From JBKPFU01 sp046728975 (GTDB taxonomy: Bacteria > Actinomycetota > Thermoleophilia > Gaiellales > Gaiellaceae): 19,201 bases of DNA. Positions 14,774 to 19,201 of this stretch are shown here, one piece after another (position 1 is the stretch's first letter; each line of letters begins with the position of its first letter). The notes under the pieces are model-generated. The model ran no database searches, had not been told where the DNA came from, and saw nothing but the letters and a program-made list of their open reading frames with translations. Where the stretch lies: positions 1 through 19,201 of the forward strand of contig JBKPFU010000182.1 in assembly GCA_046728975.1 (NCBI GenBank). Reading direction: 5' to 3'. The position numbers were made by a program, and so were the translations under genes.

Positions 14774-15907
14774 CTAGAGCCCGAGCTGCCGTGCAATCAC
14801 CATCCTCTGGACTTCATTCGTGCCTTCTCCGATCTCGAGGATCTTCTGATCACGGTACATCCTGGAGATGGCGAACTCGTCCATGTACCCGTACCCGCCG
14901 TGGATCTGGAGCGCCCAATTCACGACGCGGTTCGACATCTCGCCCGTGTAGAGCTTCGCGACGGCGGCCTCCTTCGCGAACGGCCGGTCCTGATCCTTGA
15001 GCCACGCCGCCTTGTAGACGAGGTTCCGTCCGGCCTCGATCTCCACCGCCATGTCCGCCAGGCGAAACTGGACCGCCTGGAACTCGGCGATCGGCCGCCC
15101 GAACTGCTCGCGCTCTTTGGCGTAACGGAAAGCGAGGTCGTACGCGCCCTGGGCGAGGCCGACCCCCATCGCCGCCACCGAGATCCGGCCGCCGTCGAGG
15201 ATCTCCAGGAACTGCTGGAAGCCGTGCCCGCGGGGGCCGAGAAGGTTCTCCTCGGGCACCCCGCAGTCGCGGAACGAAAGCTCGCGGGTGTCGGAGGCGT
15301 GCCAGCCCATCTTCTCCATCGGCGGTGAGATCTCGTACCCCTGCGTCCCGTTCGGGACGATCAGGTTCGAGATCTCGTCGTCGCCCGTACGCGCGGTGAT
15401 CGTCACGCAGCCGCTGATGTCCGTGCCGGCGTTCGTGATGAAGATCTTCGAGCCGTTGACGAGCCACCGGCCGTCACGTAGCTCGGCGGTGGTGCGGGTG
15501 GCGCCCGCATCCGAGCCCGCGCCCGGCTCGGTCAAGCCGAATGCTGCGAGCTCCTTGCCCGACGCGAGGTCCGGCAGCCACTGCCGCTTCTGCTCCTCGG
15601 AGCCGAACATGAAGATCGGCATCGTCCCGAGCGACGTGTGCGCCGCCATCGTGATCGCGACCGAGGAGTCGACCCGGGTCAGCTCTTCGACCGCGACGGC
15701 GTACGACACCGTGTCTGCGCCGGCGCCGCCGTACTCCTCCGGAATCGGCATCCCCATCAGGCCCAGGTCGGCGAGCTCGGCGACGATGTCGTAGGGAAAG
15801 CGGTGTTCTCGGTCGAGCTCCTCGGCCACGGGCGCGATCCGCTCCTCCGCGAACTCGCGCACGGTCCGACGGACGAGCTGCTGCTCCTCGGTTAGGTCGA
15901 AGTTCAC
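14774..15907 (-). CDS. Acyl-CoA dehydrogenase
   Basis: 377 residues from the GTG at 15907, which overlaps the pepA stop as GTGA; earlier starts in frame would lie in pepA. Full ACAD domain order is seen: N-terminal helical MNFDLTEEQQLVRRTVREFAEE; FAD-binding middle block AFGLTEPGAGSDAGATRT (122-139) and WLVNGSKIFITNAG (148-161); and C-terminal domain with ERE..FGRPIAEFQAVQFRLADM (265-286) and LQIHGGYGYMDEF (333-345). The catalytic base position is E361 in EIGEGTNEVQR, as in short- and medium-chain enzymes; isovaleryl-CoA dehydrogenase lacks Glu here. It oxidises an acyl-CoA to the 2-enoyl-CoA and passes electrons to ETF. Chain or branch specificity is not clear. Cytoplasmic. Co-transcribed with pepA. 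Confidence 0.93.
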   Translation of the reverse strand: MNFDLTEEQQLVRRTVREFAEERIAPVAEELDREHRFPYDIVAELADLGLMGMPIPEEYGGAGADTVSYAVAVEELTRVDSSVAITMAAHTSLGTMPIFMFGSEEQKRQWLPDLASGKELAAFGLTEPGAGSDAGATRTTAELRDGRWLVNGSKIFITNAGTDISGCVTITARTGDDEISNLIVPNGTQGYEISPPMEKMGWHASDTRELSFRDCGVPEENLLGPRGHGFQQFLEILDGGRISVAAMGVGLAQGAYDLAFRYAKEREQFGRPIAEFQAVQFRLADMAVEIEAGRNLVYKAAWLKDQDRPFAKEAAVAKLYTGEMSNRVVNWALQIHGGYGYMDEFAISRMYRDQKILEIGEGTNEVQRMVIARQLGL

Positions 15908-17394
15908 GTAGGCAACCGGCGGGCGAGCTCGCAGATCAGGCGGACGCCGTAGCCGGTTCCGCCCTTCTGCCAGAGATAGTCGTGCCTCGGCCAGGTCAGG
16001 AACCCCGTTCCGGCCATGTCCACGTGCGCCCAGGGGCCCTCGCCGGCGAACTCCTTCAGCAGCTCGGCGGCGTAGACCGGGCCTCCCTGCATCCGGATGT
16101 TGGCGTTCTTCAGATCGGCGAAGTGGGAGTCGACGTAGCGGCGGTAGCGAGCGTGGAGCGGCCACGGCCAGGCATGGTCGCCGCTGGCCTCGCCGGCCTC
16201 GACCACCTGCGAGCGCCAGGTGTCGTCGTTCGCGAACACGCCCGCGTAAAAGTCGCCGAGCGCGCGCTCCATCGTCCCCGTCAGCGTCGCGAGGTCGAGC
16301 AGGTGCGTCGCGCCGAGCTGCCGCGCGTACACGAGCACGTCGGCGAGCACGAGCCTCCCCTCAGCGTCGGTGTTGATGACCTCGATCGTCTTGCCGTTCA
16401 GCGCGGTGAGGATGTCGCCGGGACGGAACGAGCCGCCGCCGATCGCGTTCTCGGTCGCGGCGACGACCGCGACAACGCGGAGAGGCGCCTCCAGCTCGGC
16501 GAGCGCTCCCATCGCTGCGATGACCGCGCCGCCGCCGGCCATGTCGCCTTTCATGTCCTCCATGTAGGTCGCGCTCTTGATCGAGATGCCGCCTGTGTCG
16601 AACGTCAGCGCCTTGCCGACCAGGCCGAGTACGAGGTCGCCGTCGGCCGCAGTCGACTCGTAGCGCATGACGATCAGCCGGGCCGGGTTATGGCTTCCCT
16701 GCGCAACGCCGGCGAACGCGCCCATCCCGAGCTCGACGATGCGATCGAAGTCGAAGACCTCGATCGAGAGGTGCGGCGAGCCGTCGGCGATCGCGGACGC
16801 ACGTTCGGCGAGCCCCTCGGGGGTGAGGATGTTGGCCGGCGCGTTCGCGAGATCTCGTGCCTCGTTCGTCCAGCGGGCGACACATTCGGCGCGCTCGACC
16901 ACGTCTCCGAGCGGGGTGGGGGAGCAGACGACGAGGCGCTCGAGCTTGTGCGGCTCCTCGTCTCCGCTCCGCCAGCGGGCCGGGTCGTACCCGCCGAGCA
17001 GGATCCCCTCGACCGCGGCGACCGCCTGTTCCTCGGGTGGCAGGGCAAGGGTCTCGTCCACGACCCAGGCGATCGTCGAGCTGAAGCCGCCGGCTGCGCG
17101 TACGACGGCGGCGGCCGCGGTTCGAACGGCATCCGCGTCGACCTCCTCTCGCGGGCCGAGGCCCGCCGGCGCCAGCCGCTCCGCAGGAAGCTGCCCGTTC
17201 ACGTGCACGAGCGGCGCGGTCCACAGCTTTCCCGACGCCTCGCCGATCTCGATGGTGCGCGACAACGTGCCCTCGAGGCGGCGGTCGAGCTCGGCGATGG
17301 CACCGCTGAGGGGCGCTGGGTGCTCCGTGATGGGCGCTACGAGAACGTCGGCCGCGACCTCGGCGGGGGCTGCGCTCTCGACCTCGATGCGCAT
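15904..17394 (-). CDS. pepA: Leucyl aminopeptidase (M17, PepA)
   Basis: 496 residues, typical for M17. The C-terminal catalytic domain holds every metal and catalytic residue: K261 and D266 (VGKALTFDTGG), K273 (ISIKSA), D284 (MKGDMAGG), and D343, E345 and R347 in NTDAEGRL. All sit nine positions before the E. coli PepA residues K270, D275, K282, D293, D352, E354 and R356, so the alignment is gap-free in this part. It removes N-terminal residues, preferring leucine, from peptides in the cytoplasm using two divalent metals as a hexamer. It heads the minus-strand run and has a TAGCAT hexamer nine bases before the ATG. Its promoter is back to back with that of the small gene at 17439, in a gap of only 44 bases. 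Confidence 0.95.
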   Translation of the reverse strand: MRIEVESAAPAEVAADVLVAPITEHPAPLSGAIAELDRRLEGTLSRTIEIGEASGKLWTAPLVHVNGQLPAERLAPAGLGPREEVDADAVRTAAAAVVRAAGGFSSTIAWVVDETLALPPEEQAVAAVEGILLGGYDPARWRSGDEEPHKLERLVVCSPTPLGDVVERAECVARWTNEARDLANAPANILTPEGLAERASAIADGSPHLSIEVFDFDRIVELGMGAFAGVAQGSHNPARLIVMRYESTAADGDLVLGLVGKALTFDTGGISIKSATYMEDMKGDMAGGGAVIAAMGALAELEAPLRVVAVVAATENAIGGGSFRPGDILTALNGKTIEVINTDAEGRLVLADVLVYARQLGATHLLDLATLTGTMERALGDFYAGVFANDDTWRSQVVEAGEASGDHAWPWPLHARYRRYVDSHFADLKNANIRMQGGPVYAAELLKEFAGEGPWAHVDMAGTGFLTWPRHDYLWQKGGTGYGVRLICELARRLPT

Positions 17395-17403
17395 CGGGTG
17401 GCG

Positions 17404-17409
17404 ATGCTA
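17404..17409 (-). promoter_or_regulatory. Putative -10 hexamer of pepA operon
   Basis: TAGCAT on the minus strand, nine bases before ATG 17394. Confidence 0.45.
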
Positions 17410-17423
17410 TCCGACGCAATTCC

Positions 17424-17429
17424 TAGGCT
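17424..17429 (+). promoter_or_regulatory. Putative -10 hexamer of the small gene at 17439
   Basis: TAGGCT within a CCTAGG palindrome, nine bases before ATG 17439. It faces away from the pepA hexamer, with 14 bases between them. Confidence 0.45.
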
Positions 17430-17438
17430 GGCGCCCGA

Positions 17439-17738
17439 ATGGGCGGAATCACTCAACTTCGCAGCCGCCCGGCCGATACAGGACGTGGTATGAGCGCAAG
17501 TCTTCTGCGGCCGCTCGTGCCGGCGCGCTTCCGCCGAAGCGGTGCCCGGCTGAGCGTTGAGATGCTGGCCGAGCGTCACGAGGACCTCGTGCGCCGGCGC
17601 CAAGAGCTTCGTACCGCGGGCGCCGACCCCGGTCTGCTGGAGAAGAACCGCTTGGAGATCGCGCGCTGCCAGTTCGAGCTTTCGCACGCGCTGATCGAGC
17701 GCCACCTGGCGCACCCGGCCGCTCAAACGGCAGCATAG
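17439..17738 (+). CDS. Small helical protein, hypothetical
   Basis: 99 residues from ATG 17439, or 82 from ATG 17490 (MSASLLRPLVP). I chose 17439 because a TAGGCT hexamer sits nine bases upstream, as before other first genes here, but the conserved-looking part may begin at 17490. The centre is strongly charged and probably a helical hairpin: MLAERHEDLVRRRQELRT, a turn at AGADPGLL, then EKNRLEIARCQFELSHALIERHL. There is no signal peptide or TM helix. I recognise no family and assign no function. Its TAG stop lies inside the left arm of the inverted repeat at 17734. Confidence 0.6.
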   Translation: MGGITQLRSRPADTGRGMSASLLRPLVPARFRRSGARLSVEMLAERHEDLVRRRQELRTAGADPGLLEKNRLEIARCQFELSHALIERHLAHPAAQTAA

Positions 17739-17900
17739 GAGGGTTTGGCGGGTCCGCTCGTCGCCGAGGCGCGATGGGCGGTGCGAGGCAAGGACGCAGG
17801 AAGCGTTCGTATTTGGAATACGGACGCGACCGAGGACGCAGCATCGCGCCGTCCCAGCGTGTCTCCGGCGACACAGGGTGATTCGCCAAACCCTCCTATG
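17734..17900. repeat. 167-bp inverted-repeat element with nested hairpins (MITE-like or structured RNA)
   Basis: Outer arms are a perfect 17-bp inverted repeat: cataggagggtttggcg at 17734-17750 and its complement at 17884-17900. Inside are ctcg/cgag around 17757-17768 with a tetraloop; a central arm 17768-17776 pairing with 17842-17850 (ggcgcgatg/catcgcgcc); an apical hairpin 17803-17813 with 17817-17827 (eleven pairs, one G-T, three-base loop); and a side hairpin 17859-17863 with 17870-17874. The 9-base sequence aggacgcag occurs twice (17791-17799, 17833-17841). The whole could fold as a multi-branch junction in DNA or RNA. It begins in the last codons of the 99-residue gene and ends 22 bases before the MFS gene. 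I see no target-site duplication and no resemblance to RNase P RNA, tmRNA or SRP RNA. Confidence 0.7.
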
Positions 17901-17909
17901 GCCCATAGC

Positions 17910-17915
17910 TAGGCT
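17910..17915 (+). promoter_or_regulatory. Putative -10 hexamer of the Fsr-like MFS gene
   Basis: TAGGCT, ten bases beyond the right arm of the inverted repeat and seven bases before GTG 17923. Confidence 0.45.
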
Positions 17916-17922
17916 CCGGCAG

Positions 17923-19107
17923 GTGCGCGCGCAGATCGACAAGCGCGCGATGGCGGCGCTGGCAGGCGGCCATTTCGCGACCGACTTCGCCAACGGAGCG
18001 CTTCCGGCGCTGCTGCCCTTCCTCGTCGAGAAGTTCGATCTGACCTACACGCTGGCCGCCGTCGTCATGCTCGCCTCGACCGTCGCTTCGTCGGTCGTGC
18101 AGCCGCTGTTCGGCCTTTGGTCGGACCGGCGAGGCGCGATGTGGCTGCTGCCGGCCGGCGTCGCGATCGCGGGGATCGGTATCGCGCTCACGTCGGTGTC
18201 GCCGTCGTACTGGCTGGTGTTGCTGTTCGTGATTCTCTCCGGTCTCGGCGTGGCCGCCTATCACCCGGAGGGGTCGAAGTTCGCGGCCTTCGCGAGCGGC
18301 AGCCGGCGGGCCAGCGGCATGAGCGCCTTCTCGATCGGCGGCAACATCGGCTACGGGCTCGGGCCGACGATCGCCACGCCGCTGGTGCTTGCCTTCGGCC
18401 TAGCGGGCGGCCTGCTTATCGCGCTGCCGGGCCTCGCGGTCGCGGCGCTCCTCGTGGCGGTCGCGCCCTTCTTGCAGACGTTCGTGCCGGAGCGGTCGTC
18501 GAGCTCGCAGCGCGCGGGAGCGGACCGGCCCGGCGCGCTTGCCCTCCTCCTCGGCGTGATCGCCTGCCGCAGCGTCGCCTGGTTCGGGCTGGTCACGTTT
18601 ATCCCGCTCTGGGAGGTCTCGCTCGGCAACTCGAAGGCCTACGGGAACCATTTGCTCTCGCTGATGCTTCTCGCCGGCGCCGTCGGAACCATCGTCGCGG
18701 GGCCGATCGCCGACCGCCTCGGCTACCGGCCCGTGGTGGCGGCGAGCCTGGCGGCGACTGCTCCGCTGATGGTCGTCTACGTCCTGGTCGGCGGCGCCGT
18801 GGGTGCCGTCGCGCTCGCTCTCGTCGGCGTGTGCGTAACCGGCACCTTCGGTGTGACGATGGTCATGAGCCAGGAGTACCTGCCACGCCACATCGGCATG
18901 GCCTCGGGGCTTTCGATCGGGTTGTCGATCGGCCTCGGGGGAATCGCCGCCGTCGCGCTCGGAGCCGTCGCCGATTCGATCGACCTCGAAACCGCGCTCT
19001 ACGCAGCGGCGGCGGCGCCTGTCGTCGGGGTCGTGCTGACGGCGCTACTGCCCGCCGCTTATCCGGTAGCCTCGCCGCGTGTCCGAGAGCCCGCACGAGT
19101 TCTTTGA
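17923..19107 (+). CDS. MFS transporter, Fsr (fosmidomycin resistance)-like
   Basis: 394 residues from GTG 17923. The frame can start at GTG 17878, but that lies inside the inverted-repeat element; 17923 has a TAGGCT hexamer seven bases upstream. About twelve hydrophobic helices follow a short basic N-terminus (MRAQIDKRAMAALAGGHFATD). Family marks are GHFATDFANGALPALLPFLVEKF (about 15-37), the loop GLWSDRRGAMWLL (about 66-78), GLGVAAYHPEGSKFA (about 109-123) and GPIADRLGYRPVV. The AAYHPEG block is typical of Fsr-type exporters. It acts in the cytoplasmic membrane as a drug or metabolite proton antiporter; the real substrate is unknown and resistance is not implied. Its 3' end overlaps the next gene by 29 bases. 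Confidence 0.86.
   Translation: MRAQIDKRAMAALAGGHFATDFANGALPALLPFLVEKFDLTYTLAAVVMLASTVASSVVQPLFGLWSDRRGAMWLLPAGVAIAGIGIALTSVSPSYWLVLLFVILSGLGVAAYHPEGSKFAAFASGSRRASGMSAFSIGGNIGYGLGPTIATPLVLAFGLAGGLLIALPGLAVAALLVAVAPFLQTFVPERSSSSQRAGADRPGALALLLGVIACRSVAWFGLVTFIPLWEVSLGNSKAYGNHLLSLMLLAGAVGTIVAGPIADRLGYRPVVAASLAATAPLMVVYVLVGGAVGAVALALVGVCVTGTFGVTMVMSQEYLPRHIGMASGLSIGLSIGLGGIAAVALGAVADSIDLETALYAAAAAPVVGVVLTALLPAAYPVASPRVREPARVL
19067..19072 (+). promoter_or_regulatory. Putative -10 hexamer of the SCP2-type gene
   Basis: TAGCCT inside the end of the MFS coding sequence, six bases before GTG 19079. Confidence 0.4.
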
Positions 19108-19201
19108 GACGCTCGAGTCGAGGGTCGACAAGTCGAAAGCCGCCGGGCTGAACGCGTCGTACGTCTTCGACATCGACGGCGCCGGAAAGTGGACCGTGAA
19201 C
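19079..19201 (+). CDS. SCP2 sterol-carrier domain protein (N-terminal fragment)
   Basis: Forty-one codons from GTG 19079 to the window edge; the rest is outside. The start SESPHEFFETLESRVDKSKA, followed by NASYVFDIDGAGKWTVN, matches the first helix and first two strands of SCP2-like lipid-binding domains, where a helix precedes a beta pattern of the form Y.F.I.G...W. Such stand-alone actinobacterial proteins bind hydrophobic ligands in the cytoplasm; the ligand is unknown. The GTG sits inside the last codons of the MFS gene (29-base overlap), and a TAGCCT hexamer six bases upstream supports it. Confidence 0.66.
   Translation, partial: MSESPHEFFETLESRVDKSKAAGLNASYVFDIDGAGKWTVN

Noticed and set aside
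15908..16165. N-terminal extension of the acyl-CoA dehydrogenase
   Set aside because: Shadow of pepA; the GTGA junction at 15907 gives a normal ACAD N-terminus.
15982..17493. 503-codon plus-strand frame opposite pepA
   Set aside because: Antisense shadow; all PepA catalytic residues lie on the minus strand.
17734..17900. Integron attC site, 6S RNA, SRP RNA, RNase P RNA or tmRNA
   Set aside because: The arms read GTTTGGC, not the attC GTTRRRY core, and conserved sequences of the named RNAs are not visible.
17720..17912. Target-site duplication around the inverted repeat
   Set aside because: Flanks (left gcag, right gccc) do not repeat, so a transposition origin is not shown.
17337..17993. 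Minus-strand frames of 218 and 146 codons across the inverted repeat
   Set aside because: They run through the palindromic element and the small gene, with basic low-complexity products; judged artefacts of the repeat.

Overview
The window is GC-rich DNA with strongly GC-biased third codon positions, frequent GTG starts and very tight gene packing. The protein families fit a high-GC actinobacterium. My best guess is the class Thermoleophilia (Gaiellales/Solirubrobacterales type), but this rests on general resemblance and not on a marker gene. I see no rRNA, tRNA, CRISPR array, transposase or phage gene.

Layout. (a) 1-3972: the end of an FAD-dependent amino-acid oxidase-type gene (+), convergent with a four-gene minus-strand operon pntAA-pntAB-pntB-ornithine cyclodeaminase family, i.e. 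a three-subunit proton-translocating NAD(P) transhydrogenase followed by an imino/amino-acid dehydrogenase-type enzyme. (b) 4133-10366 (+): an aminotransferase of the HisC type, an MFS exporter, a MeaB/ArgK GTPase, a threonine dehydratase with an ACT domain, and an MFS transporter fused to a C-terminal cyclic-nucleotide-binding domain. (c) 10383-17394 (-): one continuous run that starts with leucyl aminopeptidase (pepA) and an acyl-CoA dehydrogenase. It continues through a compact envelope cluster: a His-motif membrane protein, an anchored cupredoxin-like protein, a large polytopic membrane protein, a 40-residue membrane peptide and a YcnI-type (DUF1775) copper-binding-type protein. It ends with a CstB-like persulfide dioxygenase/rhodanese. 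(d) 17439-19201 (+): a small helical hypothetical protein, a highly structured 167-bp inverted-repeat element, an Fsr-like MFS transporter, and the start of an SCP2-type sterol-carrier domain protein.

The part most likely to be an under-described system is the envelope cluster at about 11.7-14.8 kb. Its genes are joined by 1-, 4- and 20-base overlaps. It includes a 40-codon gene that is easily missed, and two members appear to use non-ATG/GTG/TTG starts (CTG at 13780 with a good ribosome binding site, possibly ACG at 14792). Because it contains a YcnI-type protein and a cupredoxin-like protein and abuts a persulfide dioxygenase, I infer a metal (copper) and sulfane-sulfur handling role; this is not proven by sequence.

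A second pattern runs through the whole window. Nine genes, nearly all of those that begin a likely transcription unit, have a TANNNT (mostly TAGNNT) -10-like hexamer ending 6-9 bases before the start codon. Internal operon genes instead use stop/start overlaps or Shine-Dalgarno sites. This points to widespread leaderless transcription. The third feature worth attention is the 17-bp perfect inverted repeat at 17734-17750/17884-17900, which encloses several nested hairpins and could be a MITE-like repeat or a structured RNA.
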